Positions 1 through 10,040 are shown, counted from the first letter of the stretch. The stretch is DNA of 64,000 bases from CAWDXG01 sp963822115 (GCA_963822115.1 CAWGGM010000022.1:62001-126000); one strand, 5' to 3'. The notes: generated from the sequence alone by a model not told the origin. Numbers and translations: made by a program.

Positions 1-468
1 GTCGACGGTGAACTGTCCCGTAAAGCTCGTGTCCGGGTGCGGCGAGACCAGCTTCGAGCTGGGTAGCTTGGTCTCGTACATCTTCAGGCTGGGGAAGGGG
101 ATGAGCGGCGCCCCGTCCGCGTCGAAGTCGAGCGAGAAGGCGATGCGATGCCCCTCGTGCTCGATGTCACCCTCGATGTGGCCATCCGAGAAGTGGACGT
201 GCGCCACTTCCACGTCGAAGCCCTCGCGCGAGAAGCGCGCGTCCTCGTACGGCACCACCTGCTTGACGCCGATGTGCTCGCCTTCGCGGTCGAAAGCGAT
301 GGCCCACGCTTCGGCCACCGGATCGCGACCCGGCCGCGCCAGGATGGTCGTCTTGAGCCATAGCGCGCGGCGCCCCTCGGGACCGTTCAGCTTGAAGAAG
401 TAGCTCTCGACGTGCCCGCCCGCTCGCGAGGGATCGTAGCGGACCGCGTTCCACCCGGGGAGTCCCAT
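1..468 (-). CDS. Partial lipocalin-like (CrtC/AttH-type) protein, C-terminus cut by window edge
   Basis: An open frame of 156 codons starts at the ATG read at 468-466 and runs off the left edge without a stop, so only the N-terminal part is present. It begins MGLPGWNAVRYDPSRAG and then reads GHVESYFFKLN and ALWLKTTIL, alternating beta-strand-like segments rich in Tyr, Phe, Trp and Asp. There is no signal peptide or membrane helix, so it should be cytoplasmic. The pattern resembles the lipocalin-type carotenoid hydratase / AttH superfamily. That assignment is by eye only, and no catalytic residue can be fixed from half a protein. About 480 bp without a clear gene separates it from the lipoprotein gene upstream. 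Confidence 0.6.
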   Translation of the reverse strand, partial: MGLPGWNAVRYDPSRAGGHVESYFFKLNGPEGRRALWLKTTILARPGRDPVAEAWAIAFDREGEHIGVKQVVPYEDARFSREGFDVEVAHVHFSDGHIEGDIEHEGHRIAFSLDFDADGAPLIPFPSLKMYETKLPSSKLVSPHPDTSFTGQFTVD

Positions 469-585
469 AGCCCGTCATCCAGCCACCGCCGCGAGCGCAC
501 TGCAACTGCTGCGTTGGGGTCGCAAGGCTGCGCGGTTTCTACAGCGCCGCGTCGGGGAATGAGGAATCGCCAACGGCGAGGGAGC

Positions 586-712
586 CAACCGCCAAGACGC
601 AAAGAGACGAGCGCCAAGGGGCTTGGTGGGTCCTGGCAGCCGCTACACGGCAAGGCGACGCAACGCCCGCGCCGCGCCGCGCAGCGCAACTGGCATGGCC
701 CCCGACGTCGCT
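586..712. repeat. Dispersed intergenic repeat, copy 1 (CCGCCAAG / GGCTGCCAGGACCC family)
   Basis: This intergenic stretch carries CCAACCGCCAAGACGC and GCGCCAAGG, followed by GGGTCCTGGCAGCCGCTA. The reverse complement of the last element (TAGCGGCTGCCAGGACCC) recurs at about 16718-16735, and a shorter core (GGCTGCCAGGACCC) at about 16507-16520. The CCGCCAAGACGC motif recurs near 21050. The surrounding interval 469-952 holds no gene I can support. Confidence 0.6.
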
Positions 713-952
713 CGCTGACCCGGTTGGTCATGCCCGGATCTTTTGCGCGTAACGTAGCGGAATGATGGAAATAAGGACGGGCCACTCCGCGTTCGATGGG
801 TTGCGACTCCAACACCGAGGAGAGAGGCCCGATGAAGAAGAGAGCCACCCGAGCAGGCACGCCCCGTCCAGTGCAGAGCTGCTCGCGCGGGCGTAGGGTC
901 AGGCGCGGCTCGTCCCTCGACCTCCGGTTCAGGTGGCGCGTCCGGGCGCAAC

Positions 953-1363
953 CTACGACGGGCACAACCCGGTGATGGGCTTGATGGTCTGCGTGTCCAG
1001 GAGTACGCCGTCGCACGCCACCCTCATCGTGAGCGTAGTGCTGCCCACGAACTTCGCCAGCGCACGCGCGTGGTCGGTGAAATCCAGATAGATGCTGCAC
1101 TGGCCTATCTGGCAGAAATCATCCGCCGGACTGTTACCCTGCGGGGATGCGATCTGGGTCGTCAGGGGCCCGCAAGGGTCCGGAAAGGTATACCGCGCGA
1201 CGCTGTGCCCCGCGCTGATGTCGACTTCGCAGCTGGTATAGGTCGGCCCCGGAAGTTGCGAATCCATCGAGTACTGGAAGGTCGATTGACAGGGCCCGCC
1301 CGCGCAACCGGAACAGCACGCCGAACCCGCAAGCACCGCCAGCGCGAAAATGCGCCGCGCCAT
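953..1363 (-). CDS. Small secreted lipoprotein, unknown function
   Basis: 136 codons from ATG at 1363. An alternative in-frame ATG at 1387 adds eight residues. The shorter start was preferred because it is preceded by ACGAGAG and gives a compact signal peptide, MARRIFALAVLAGSACCSGC. The Cys cluster around residues 16-20 makes lipid attachment likely, although the lipobox is not canonical. The mature part is Cys-containing and strand-rich, with no family recognised. It is the last gene of a minus-strand run of secreted proteins, 46 nt after the stop of the larger lipoprotein, and probably co-transcribed with it. Confidence 0.65.
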   Translation of the reverse strand: MARRIFALAVLAGSACCSGCAGGPCQSTFQYSMDSQLPGPTYTSCEVDISAGHSVARYTFPDPCGPLTTQIASPQGNSPADDFCQIGQCSIYLDFTDHARALAKFVGSTTLTMRVACDGVLLDTQTIKPITGLCPS

Positions 1364-1409
1364 CTCTCGTGTCGTGGCCTCGGGCATGGGAAAGCGCCCG
1401 GCGCGCACT

Positions 1410-2849
1410 TCACCAGCCCTTCTGTAGCGCATCGAGGTCCGCCGTGCCGAATCGAACGAAGCGGCGCACGTACTGGTGGTCCATGCCTTTCTGCGGTGAG
1501 TTGGTCTCCGCGGCGAGGATGGTGTCCTGGGAGACGGCCATGACGTCCCAATAGCCGCTGCCGGGACGCGGCGGGATCCCCCACACCTTTCCGGTGGAAA
1601 GCTGGACCACGAAGATGCGGCACTCGCCATTCGTTGGACCAGTCTGCCAACAGCCGTGGCTGGCAGCATAGTCACCGCCAACCCGCAACTCCGTGAGCGC
1701 GCCCGCGTCCGCCCCGATGGGTATCGTCACCGGTCCCGACACCTTCACGTCGGCGGCATCGGCTGCGACCGGAGACCAGTAGAGCTTCGCGGTGTTGAAC
1801 CGGTAATTCGCCCAGTCCATCCCGTCCACGACGATCCAGACCATCTTGTCATCGCTCAGCGCCACCGACCACACGACGCCCTGGCTCAGCTTCACCAGCG
1901 TCTTCACACCGCCGGCGACCGTGTAGCTCTCGATAGCGTTCTGCTTGCCGCCGTCGCTCGCGTACCACACCACCAGCTTGCCCCGCCCGTACAGTTCCAG
2001 GTCGTTGCCGGAATGGACGATCTGGAACGCGGTCTCATCCGGAGACGTGTTGACGTAGAGGGCGCCGTTCATGCCGACCCCCCAGCCGTCGTTCCACGCG
2101 AACGTGGTGCCGAGCAGACCCGACTCGGGCAGCCAGTGCCCCCAGGTCACCGCTGCCCCGGGCTGGGTGCCGTGGATCGTTCCGCCGCGATCCCACACGA
2201 TGTGCAGCGCTTGGGGATCTCCCCCCAGCGGCCCGGCATTCACGACCGGGAACACGAAGGCGGCGTCATTTCCCCAGCCCTCCGAAAGACACCCGCGGTA
2301 GTTCCTCTCCTCGACAGCGGCGATCGTCGCTCCGTCCTCGAGCCGGCGGGTTAGGATGAGATGGATGGGCTGGTTCGTTCCGAACCGCCCGTCCGGGCTC
2401 GTCTGGAGGTAGATGTGCCCACCCCGCTCGCTCGCGGTGACGCCGCCCCACAGAACATTGTTGTCCCCGAGTCCGGACATTGGCGCATCGCTCACCTCGC
2501 AGCCCGTCCCGCACGAGGTCCACTGCCGCTTCGGGAACGGATCCGGCACCACGTTCGCGACGTAGAGTCCGCAGCCGTTGTTGTCCGGCACGGGCGTCCA
2601 GACGGATGGGTCGCTGAGGATGCTGCCCGCGTCCCAGCCGCTGCCGTAGACGTCTTCGGCCGCGTCGCCGGCCTCCGGCACGGTCGACGGCGCGCCGTCG
2701 TCGACCGAAGCGTCCGCGGGCTGGTGGCCCCCGGCGTCCTTCTGAGCCTTCACCGTCGAGCTACCCGGCGAGCAGCCGGAGCAGCCCACGAGTACCGCCG
2801 AAAGGGCCAGCAGGGCCCCTCGTTGAAGCACGCCTACAGCGTATCCCAC
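1410..2849 (-). CDS. Secreted lipoprotein, probable beta-propeller
   Basis: 479 residues from a GTG at 2849. A second in-frame GTG at 2831 would give the tidier signal peptide MLQRGALLALSAVLVGC. The lipobox LVGC is clear. It is followed by a low-complexity Asp/Ala/Gly linker to about residue 70, then a long region with repeating Trp/Gly/Asp strand motifs and no transmembrane helix, suggesting a beta-propeller on the outer membrane or cell surface. No catalytic motif is recognised. The start overlaps the 3' end of the upstream protease/thrombospondin gene by 16 nt (or abuts it with the GTG at 2831), so translational coupling is likely. Confidence 0.75.
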   Translation of the reverse strand: MGYAVGVLQRGALLALSAVLVGCSGCSPGSSTVKAQKDAGGHQPADASVDDGAPSTVPEAGDAAEDVYGSGWDAGSILSDPSVWTPVPDNNGCGLYVANVVPDPFPKRQWTSCGTGCEVSDAPMSGLGDNNVLWGGVTASERGGHIYLQTSPDGRFGTNQPIHLILTRRLEDGATIAAVEERNYRGCLSEGWGNDAAFVFPVVNAGPLGGDPQALHIVWDRGGTIHGTQPGAAVTWGHWLPESGLLGTTFAWNDGWGVGMNGALYVNTSPDETAFQIVHSGNDLELYGRGKLVVWYASDGGKQNAIESYTVAGGVKTLVKLSQGVVWSVALSDDKMVWIVVDGMDWANYRFNTAKLYWSPVAADAADVKVSGPVTIPIGADAGALTELRVGGDYAASHGCWQTGPTNGECRIFVVQLSTGKVWGIPPRPGSGYWDVMAVSQDTILAAETNSPQKGMDHQYVRRFVRFGTADLDALQKGW

Positions 2850-5800
2850 TTGCCGCCCGAGTGCTCGAAGTCGCCCGGCTCCAGCCGCACGAAGCGCGTG
2901 CCGCCATCATGGTTGACCGGGAGGAACACGCCGTTGCTGCTGTTCAAGGGCTGCTGCACGATGGCGCCCTGGCCTGTCTGCCAGCCGTCCCACGTGAGGT
3001 TGCCGTCCTGGTCGAGCGCGAAGTCGTAGGCGATCCACGCGTGGGCGGAACCGCGCCCGAGCTCGGCCGTCAGCACCCATGTGCCATTCCCCCGCGCAGT
3101 CAGGAACACCCGGCCGATGCGGCCGTTTCGCGGCAGCACCAGCGCAACCCGAGGCGACAGCGGAGCGGTACCCACGACCACCAGCCGCGCGACGGTCGTC
3201 GCGTGGCCGTGCTGGTCCAGAGTGGATGTCTGGTCGACGTAGGCGAGCTGGTTCTGCGAGGGATCGTAGCTGGCGGCCAGCACATCGAAGGGCGCAGAGC
3301 TGTCGAGCGAGCTGTTGACCGCCGACACGACCTCGTCCCAGGCCTGCCCCAGCAGATCATAGCGCCAGATGTCCCGCGCGGGCTGGCCCGAGGGGAGCGT
3401 CCCACCCAGCATGTACAGCGCCGACTGCTTCAGGCTCAGCGTGTAGATCGGCGCGGTGCGCGAGGCTGGGCCTGCGGGAGCTGCTTGCGGCGACGCCACG
3501 CCTGCGGCTGCCCCGCGCTCGATCATGTAGCCCCGCAAGCTCACTCTGCGGCCATCGAACACCACGGACTCGGGAACGCTGCCGTTGACCCAATCCCGGG
3601 GCATCATCACGCTCATGACTCCCGGGCTGGCCGTCCCGGTGCGCAGCACCTCGTAGCCGCGCTCGACCGCGGGAACAAACTCGAACGCCGGGTCCTGGAT
3701 GTCCTGATCCAGCGGCGACACGATCGCGCTGGTTACGTCGGCGGTGCCCGTCGGACCCACCACGGAGCAGCCACCGTTGCACGTGAGCAGCCCCTCCGCC
3801 GGCGACGTCGCGACAAGTGAGGCAGGACTGATGATCGACTGCGCCGGGGAGACGAGCATGTGCGCGCTCCAGCGCGGGTAGCAGGGAGCGTTCACGCACG
3901 TGAGCTTGATCGGAAGCGTGTGCTCCACCGCGGGCGTGGTCACGTAGGCGTAGTTGTCACGTAGCCCGCCGTTGCTGATGCCCTTCTTGCCGTCGTAGAA
4001 GTCCTGATCGCGCCCGGAGGCGTAGTCGACACCGTTGTCCTCCACGTGGCTCCACAGGGCCCCCACCGTGTGTGGCGTTTTATCGCCTGTCACGAGAAAA
4101 GTCGGGAAGCTACCCGATGCGATGTCCGTGGCTTGATCCCAGAGCACGTTCTCGATCTCGCCGACGCGGTGGACCTCCTGGGAACCATAGGGGTGCCATT
4201 CGTCATCCTGGCTGATGGAAGTCGTGAACGTGCGCTGGATGGTCTGATCCGAGCCCGTACCCGGGAAGACATTGTGCCCAGACGTTTGGGTCGAGTCGTA
4301 CGGGTAGGTCTGCGTCGTAACGTGCACGAACGTCGTCTGCACGCCGGGAGGCGGGTTGTATCCCGTCGTGGGGTTCTCCGTGGCGTGCTTCTTGATGCAG
4401 GTGTCCAGATCCCACGGGTTGGAGGGATCGTTGGGATCGTAGCAGTTGGTCCAGCGGAAGCCGACCTTCAGCGTCAAGGCCGGCGGGATGGCGCCGCCCA
4501 TCGTCTCGTCGTGACCGATACCGGCCGTGGCCGTGAAGCGGGTGCGCTCGGTAGGATCATAGGCAGCGAACGGCCGCGTGGTCCCGCCGAACCCGGACAC
4601 CTCGGTCGGGGCGATGACCATGCGCGTGGAATAGAGCGGGACGGGGTCGCATTGGTCGCCGAGCGGCGGCTTGGCTCCCTCGATGCTCTCGCGAATGTCG
4701 TTCGAGTTGGCGAGGATCGTATTCCCCTGGACGCTGTCGCAGCTGTCGCACTCGCCACCCACGCCGTTGTGGTTCACGTCGTCGAGCTGCTGGCTGCAGC
4801 GGCCGTAGTTGTCTCCGAGATCTTCGCACGTGACACCATCCCGGCATCCCGCATTGCCCTTGTTGAGCGCGCACGCCCAGCCGTCAGCGTCGTCGCACTT
4901 GCCGTACTTTCCTATCTGGAGGCAGAAGCCGTTCTTGTCGCCCGGGGAGTACTTGCAGTCCGCATCGCTCGTGCACGGCTGGACCGGATTCCGCTTGTTG
5001 CAATTGTCGCACGCCGCGCCGACCCCGTCGTTGTCCGGATCATCGAGGCCCGGCAGATAGTAGTTGGCGCTGGCGTTCGGAGTCGTCGGACAGGTATCGC
5101 ATACGTCGCCTATGGTGTCGCCGTCGAAGTCCGCCTGCGGTCCGAACTTGGCCGGATAGGGATTGTAGCAGTCGCTAGCAGGCAGCCCCCGCCGCTCGCA
5201 GAGCGATGGCGGGCAGTTGTCGCAGGCGTCGGGCACGCCGTCGTGGTCTGCGTCCGTTGCGCCGTTCGCGCCGTAATCGTTGGGATCGAAATCTTCTTGC
5301 GGATCGGAGTACGGGTCGAAGGGGCACGGATCGCACGCGTCGGGCATGCCGTCCTTGTCCTTGTCGGTGTTCTCCAGCTTCGGGTCGTTCCACGGGTTCG
5401 GGTCGCCGGGGTTGCATTGGCCGACGAAGTGCGTCTTGGACTTGTCGAGGATGTGTTCCTGCAGAAAAGCCTGGTTTCCCGACGTTCTCGAGGTCGACGT
5501 GCTTCGAATAGAACCTCGGGGCCGGATCAAGCTCTGGACCCCAGGCGCTGTTCACGCCGCACAGTCGTCCGAGCGAGGAAAAGAAGGGCCCGCCGGAGTC
5601 CCCGGGCAATGTGCCGTAGAAGGATGAAGTGGCCAGCCAGTCATTGCGGAAGATCCCTCCGTCCTGGCTCCAGCCGTCGGACTCCATCTCCAAGCGGTCG
5701 CGTGCGTCGTTCCCACGCGGGACCCCGAAATTGATGTCATCCCTACCATAGCCCACGACTGTCGCAGTGAAATCGCTGGCATCCAGACCAGCGAGGCAAT

Positions 5801-6554
5801 CGGGCGAGAACGTCAGCGTGTCGAGGCCGATTATCGGCGGGTGGATGGGCGCGAGCACATCAGTCGACACGCGATGGTCGAGCCGGATTAGAGCGATGTC
5901 CTTCTCGATGTCGTCGCTGCTGCAGAAATCCACGGGGGAGAGGTTTCGCACGATGAAGTTACCCGACGTGGACGCCCTGTGCCTGTCCTTCAAGGACGCA
6001 TCGAGCGGGTACGTGCCGTTGCTCGGGAAGTAGAAACGCACGTCCGCGTCCAGCGACAAATCAGCAAAGGGCGGGCTGCCAGCGACGGCACACTGGAATC
6101 CCTCCCGAAACGTCCCTGTCACGCAGTGGTTGGCCGTAAGGATGTAGTAGGGCGTGACCAGGGTTCCGCTGCACGTATCGAGCTCCCCGGAAGAGCCGTA
6201 GACCCCGGGGCCGACATCGACTTGCGCCACGGCATCGTAATTCCCGTAGTAGTCGATCACACCGTTGCCTACGGCGCTACGGTTCGTTCCGAGCTCCTCC
6301 CCTGTGCCGGAGCTGGTCGCGCAGGCAGGCGCCACTCCTGCTAGCGCGAGAAGCACGAGAACCAGGAGCCAGCTGCCTCGCGCGGAGCGCGCATCAAGTG
6401 CCTGCTGCCCGCTGCCCGCTGCCCGCTGCCCGCTGCCCGCTGCCCGCTGCCCGCTGCCCGCTGCCCGCTGCCCGCTGCCCGCTGCCCCTTGGTCATCGTC
6501 GCCTCCCGGCCCTCGCGAGGCACTTCGCCCGCGCCGTTTGCACGCTCGCTCCAT
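2834..6554 (-). CDS. Secreted trypsin-like serine protease with thrombospondin-3 repeats and Kelch-like C-terminus (frameshifted)
   Basis: Two overlapping frames form one protein of about 1,200 residues. The 5' frame has a hydrophobic signal segment ending APAC, then S1-family motifs: TANHCV (His), DIALI (Asp) and GDSGGP (Ser). At about 5478 the frame breaks in a GGG run. Dropping one G joins KHVDLENVG directly to NQAFLQEHI. The 3' frame holds several thrombospondin type 3 units of the DxDxDGxPDACDxCP type, which bind Ca2+, and later a Kelch-like motif (MLGGT...DIWRYD). Predicted role: Ca2+-dependent extracellular or surface proteolysis. The start is uncertain. ATG at 6554 is in frame but puts about 60 residues, including a GQRAAGS repeat, before the signal peptide. 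The ATG at 6496 has a better ribosome site but is out of frame with the present repeat number. It heads a minus-strand operon of secreted proteins. Confidence 0.75.
6404..6487. repeat. Heptanucleotide tandem repeat (GCTGCCC)x12 at protease 5' end
   Basis: Twelve perfect contiguous copies of GCTGCCC (GGGCAGC on the coding minus strand). The tract lies between the candidate start codons and the signal peptide of the protease gene. Seven is not a multiple of three, so each gain or loss of a unit shifts the frame, the arrangement of contingency loci. Confidence 0.95.
6494..6506 (-). promoter_or_regulatory. Strong ribosome-binding site plus ATG upstream of heptamer tract
   Basis: On the minus strand GGAGG (6506-6502), five bases, then ATG (6496-6494) is the best translation start in this area. 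It reads MTKGQRAAGS through the repeat tract. With 12 units it enters the wrong frame and stops at 6341 after 51 residues. A 13-unit tract would join it to the protease signal peptide. Confidence 0.6.
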
Positions 6555-6840
6555 GCCGGCCGCCCGTCAATGCATCGAGTCGAGGTTCTCGATCCGGGAC
6601 TCACGGCCAGAGCCGCTCGACCGCGCCACGCGGAATCGGCGGGTGCGTGTGCGCGACGCGGTGCGCCGTCGCGGGCCGGCATCGCGAGTCGCGCCAGCGA
6701 GGCGGCGCAGCCCAAATGGATCACGAACGCGACCGGAAATCCGGCAACTTGAAACCGGGCGCGCCGCGCCGTGGCTGCGCGCTTTCCGGGGGCGCCGGCG
6801 TGCCGTGGGGTGCGCCGTGGCTTTCTATGTGGAGGAAAGG

Positions 6841-7494
6841 ATGGAAGATTTCGATGTGGCAGCGTATGCGCAGGCACCGGCGGTGGGAGCGGCGAGCGGG
6901 GTGACGCTGGGAATGGCGCTGCTTTCGGCGCTGCCGGCTTCGGCGCCCGCGCCGGTCAAGCGCGCGGCAAAGCGCCTGCGCGCGAGCACGCTGGCGCTGC
7001 AGACGGCGTGGCGGAAATCGCGCGAGGTGCTGCCGCAGGTCGATCGCCGTGCACAGGACCACCGGCTCGACATGGCGTGGAGTGCCCTCCACGGCCGGCT
7101 CGACGCCTACGCCGATCTGCCGGCGGAAAACCCCGCGGCGAAGCAGTCGGCGGAGACCCGCGAAAGGCTGTTTCCCCAAGGGGTGGCGTTCGTGAACCTT
7201 CCGCACGACAAGGAGTGGGCCGAGAGCAATCGGCTGCTCGCCCAGATCGAGGCGGATGACCTCCAGGGCGACCTCGACAAGCTCGCGGGCCCTGACTTCC
7301 TGAATGAAGCACGCGCGGCGCACGAGGCGTTCGGCGCGGCCTTCGGCATCACCCGGGCCGCCGCGCCGCCGCCGGACGTGACGCTGGTCGCGGAGCCGCT
7401 GAGCGAGCTGCAGGCCGACGTGCGCGGCTACGCGCTGCAGCTGTCCGCCGCGCCCGACGTCACACCCACCTCGGCCGAGCCGTCGCAGTCGTGA
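6841..7494 (+). CDS. Hypothetical protein, 217 aa
   Basis: The start was set at ATG 6841 because GGAGGAAAGG immediately upstream is a good ribosome site; the open frame extends further but reads as noise. The protein starts MEDFDVAAYAQAPAVGAASG, has a short hydrophobic Ala/Leu segment near residues 23-37 that may be a weak membrane contact, then helical charged sequence rich in Ala, Arg and Glu. There is no Cys and no family motif. It stands alone between the minus-strand protease operon and the minus-strand HEAT gene. Function is not recognised. Confidence 0.7.
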   Translation: MEDFDVAAYAQAPAVGAASGVTLGMALLSALPASAPAPVKRAAKRLRASTLALQTAWRKSREVLPQVDRRAQDHRLDMAWSALHGRLDAYADLPAENPAAKQSAETRERLFPQGVAFVNLPHDKEWAESNRLLAQIEADDLQGDLDKLAGPDFLNEARAAHEAFGAAFGITRAAAPPPDVTLVAEPLSELQADVRGYALQLSAAPDVTPTSAEPSQS

Positions 7495-7866
7495 TTGCCG
7501 CCGAGCGGAACGGCTCCCGACCCTGCCGACAGTTCGTCGCGAGAGGGTTGCAGGCGTTCGTGGTGCACCAGCGCCACCAGCCGACGGTATCGCTCTCGTC
7601 GTTCCTGTTCTGCCCGCCCCCCGGCTGACAAAGCACGCGGATGCGCTCTACCCTAGACGCGCGATACGCGCGCGGGGGAGCCGATCTCCGGAGACGCCCT
7701 GCCGTGCCCACAGGCAAGGCGACGTTGCGGCGGGTCGCGGGGGCGTCGACTCTGTTGCGGTCACACCTGCTGGGGGCTCCGGTGGCCCGCACGCAGCCGT
7801 GCCGCGCCGGCACGCACCGGCGTTCGAGCTCCGCAACGACCACCAGAAAGCGCGCACCGGGCGCCG
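7495..7866. other. Convergent intergenic region, no gene seen
   Basis: About 370 bp between the end of the hypothetical gene and the end of the HEAT-repeat gene. Short open frames here show no codon pattern or ribosome site I would trust. No strong hairpin or repeat was noticed. Confidence 0.5.
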
Positions 7867-8892
7867 CTACTCGCTCTCGGCGAGGTCTTCCAGCGCTTGG
7901 CGCACTGCGTCCGGATCGGCGCGGGCCGCGTCGCGGCTCATGGCTTCGATCAGCGGGCGCGCTTCGGACAGGCCGGCGCGGCCTGCCGCGGCGACGGCCA
8001 GCGTGCGCGCGTCGCGCGACCACGCGTCGAGCCCCCGTAGGATCGATTGGCGCGCGCGCGCGTCGCCCAGCGCGGCCAGCGCGATGCGCGCCTGCCATTT
8101 GAAGCGCGGCCGGCGCGACGGCACCATGCTCCACGCGCGCCGCATCAGACCGCCCCGTGCCGCTTCGATGCGGAGCTCGCCGGCGAGCTGGATCGCGGCC
8201 TGTTCGTCTTCGGGGTCCACGCCCTTGCCGGAGTTCACCGCCTCGGCGATCACCTTCTTGCCTTTTTCGTCGCCGGCGCGCGCCAGCAGGATCGCTGCGG
8301 CGACCCTGACGGAAATGTCGTCGTCGCGCAGCGCGGCGCGCGCGCGTAGCCTGAGCGGCTCGGGCAGCTCGCCGCCGGATTCCAGGTGGCGCTCTTCCGC
8401 CAGGCGCAGCGCGACGTGGCGGATGTGCGGGTCGTCGTCGTGCGTCTTGTCGAGCAGGGCCTGCTCGGCGTCCTCGCCCGCGATGCGGTGCAGCGCGATC
8501 AGCGCCTGGAAGCGCACCTCGGCAGAGCCGTCGTGCAGCGCCCGCTTGATGACTTCCAGCGCCTTGGCATCGCCGGGGCGCGCCGCTTCGCCCAGCGCCA
8601 GCATTGCCATCTGGCGCACGCGCGTGTGGCCATCGTCGAGCGCGGCGATCAGCTCGTCGAGGTGCTCGTGCGCCTGCGCGTCGGCCATCGCGACGGCGGC
8701 TTCGGCCCGCACCGCGGCGGCCTCGTCGTGCTCGAGCACCTTGACCAGCTCGGCCAGTGCCGCGTCGCGCTCGTCGCCACCGGCGAGCCGGCCCAGGTCG
8801 TGCACCGCCGACACACGCACCTCGAGCTTCTTGTGCGTGGCGTCGCGGATGGCTGCCTGGAGCGTGCGCGGCAGCGGAGAAGGCGTGTACAT
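7867..8892 (-). CDS. HEAT-repeat protein
   Basis: 341 residues made almost entirely of paired helices of about 30 residues, of the form VRxxAxxALGxxxxxxAxxxLxxxLxD. Examples are VRVSAVHDLGRLAGGDE, VRAEAAVAMADAQAHE and VRQMAMLALGEAARPGD. This is the HEAT / PBS-lyase-like repeat pattern that builds a protein-binding solenoid. There is no signal peptide or membrane helix, so it should be cytoplasmic. There is no enzyme domain, so it is probably a scaffold or regulator; the partner is unknown. It is transcribed divergently from the Cys-rich lipoprotein at 8985, with about 90 bp between the starts. Confidence 0.85.
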   Translation of the reverse strand: MYTPSPLPRTLQAAIRDATHKKLEVRVSAVHDLGRLAGGDERDAALAELVKVLEHDEAAAVRAEAAVAMADAQAHEHLDELIAALDDGHTRVRQMAMLALGEAARPGDAKALEVIKRALHDGSAEVRFQALIALHRIAGEDAEQALLDKTHDDDPHIRHVALRLAEERHLESGGELPEPLRLRARAALRDDDISVRVAAAILLARAGDEKGKKVIAEAVNSGKGVDPEDEQAAIQLAGELRIEAARGGLMRRAWSMVPSRRPRFKWQARIALAALGDARARQSILRGLDAWSRDARTLAVAAAGRAGLSEARPLIEAMSRDAARADPDAVRQALEDLAESE

Positions 8893-8984
8893 GGCCGGCC
8901 GGAGCCTAGCAGCCGCGCGGCTCCGCGCTCTATCGGCTCACTGGCCGGTGCTTCGTTCTGTCGGCCCGTACGTCCAATTCCCCG

Positions 8985-10040
8985 ATGACATCGAAGCGCG
9001 TGTTGGCTCTGGGGTTGGCTCTGGCTTTCGGGGCATCGCTGGTGGCGGCCTGCAGCAGCTCGAACAGCGGCGGTTCCTCCTCCGGCGGGGGAGCGGGCGG
9101 CAGCGCCGGCGGCGGCATCGACGGCGGAGCCGGCAGCGGCGGCAACGCTGGCAGTGCTGGAACGGCCGGGGCCGCCGGGGACTCGGGCGCGACCACGCCG
9201 CTCGGCCAGGCCTGCAGCACGAACGCGGACTGTGGCACCGGCCTCACCTGCCTGTCCTCCGCCAGTACCGATCTCGGCGGCGCGGGACCGGCCAAGGGTC
9301 TGTGCACCGCCGACTGCACGGCGGATCTCGGCAAGGCGAGCTCCAGCATCTGCGCGGCGATCGATCCGTCCTCGGTGTGTGTCGATCTCGGCGCGCCGGG
9401 CTCGCCCCGCGGCGTGTGCCTCGAGGGCTGCTCGGCGGGACCGGACAACCTGACCGATTTCGATCCCGGCAAGTGCCACGGACGCCCCGAGCTGGCCTGT
9501 ACGCCCATCTACGACTCGAACAACGTCTCCACCGGCAAGGGTTATTGCCGGCCCAACTGCAACAGCGACGCCGACTGCGGCGGGCGCACGTGCAATCCGC
9601 GCACCGGGCTGTGCGACGACCAGGCCGCGTCGGGGCTTCCCGTCGGGTCGAGCTGCACGCAGCCCAGCGACGGCGGCACGGACCCCTGCCGCGGCACCTG
9701 CGGCGGCGTGGTGCACTCGTTCGGCGGTACGGCGTTCACCTACACCTGCTCCGAGCGCTGCACCGTGGGCGCAGTGCCGAGCTGCGGCTGGAGCGGCACC
9801 GGGCCGGCCGACGCGTACTGCGTGTTCGTCTACGACACGAACGCCGGGCGCGGCGACCAGGGCGCCTGCGGCCAGACCTGCGACTGCAACAGCGACTGCC
9901 TTGACCAGGATCTAGTTTGCGTGCCGTTCGACAACACCGCGCTCGAAAACGAGCTCGGCCACAAGGGCTACTGCGGCGACCCGCTCGGAGCCGACGGCGG
10001 AGCCCGGCCGGGCATCGTCTGCAGCGACGCCGGACCCTGA
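8985..10040 (+). CDS. Cys-rich surface lipoprotein
   Basis: 351 residues. The signal peptide MTSKRVLALGLALAFGASLVAAC ends in a lipobox-like VAAC. A Gly/Ser/Ala-only linker follows to about residue 65, then a domain with many Cys in C-x2-7-C spacing (for example CSTNADCGTGLTC and NSDADCGGRTC), typical of disulfide-rich extracellular modules in Polyangiales. It should be anchored in the outer membrane and exposed. No enzymatic motif is seen. It is monocistronic, followed by about 90 bp before the E1-alpha gene. Confidence 0.8.
   Translation: MTSKRVLALGLALAFGASLVAACSSSNSGGSSSGGGAGGSAGGGIDGGAGSGGNAGSAGTAGAAGDSGATTPLGQACSTNADCGTGLTCLSSASTDLGGAGPAKGLCTADCTADLGKASSSICAAIDPSSVCVDLGAPGSPRGVCLEGCSAGPDNLTDFDPGKCHGRPELACTPIYDSNNVSTGKGYCRPNCNSDADCGGRTCNPRTGLCDDQAASGLPVGSSCTQPSDGGTDPCRGTCGGVVHSFGGTAFTYTCSERCTVGAVPSCGWSGTGPADAYCVFVYDTNAGRGDQGACGQTCDCNSDCLDQDLVCVPFDNTALENELGHKGYCGDPLGADGGARPGIVCSDAGP

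Noticed and set aside
832..972. Small plus-strand open frame of 46 codons with a GAGG-like upstream sequence
   Set aside because: Arg-rich, no similarity, and it collides with the 3' end of the minus-strand lipoprotein gene. Too weak to call.
5470..5485. Programmed ribosomal frameshift in the protease gene
   Set aside because: The GGGAAA run could suggest slippage, but five other genes in the window show the same one-extra-base pattern at unrelated sequences, so sequencing error is simpler.
6404..6487. Possible CRISPR-like array
   Set aside because: Units are 7 bp and contiguous, without spacers. It is a simple tandem repeat.
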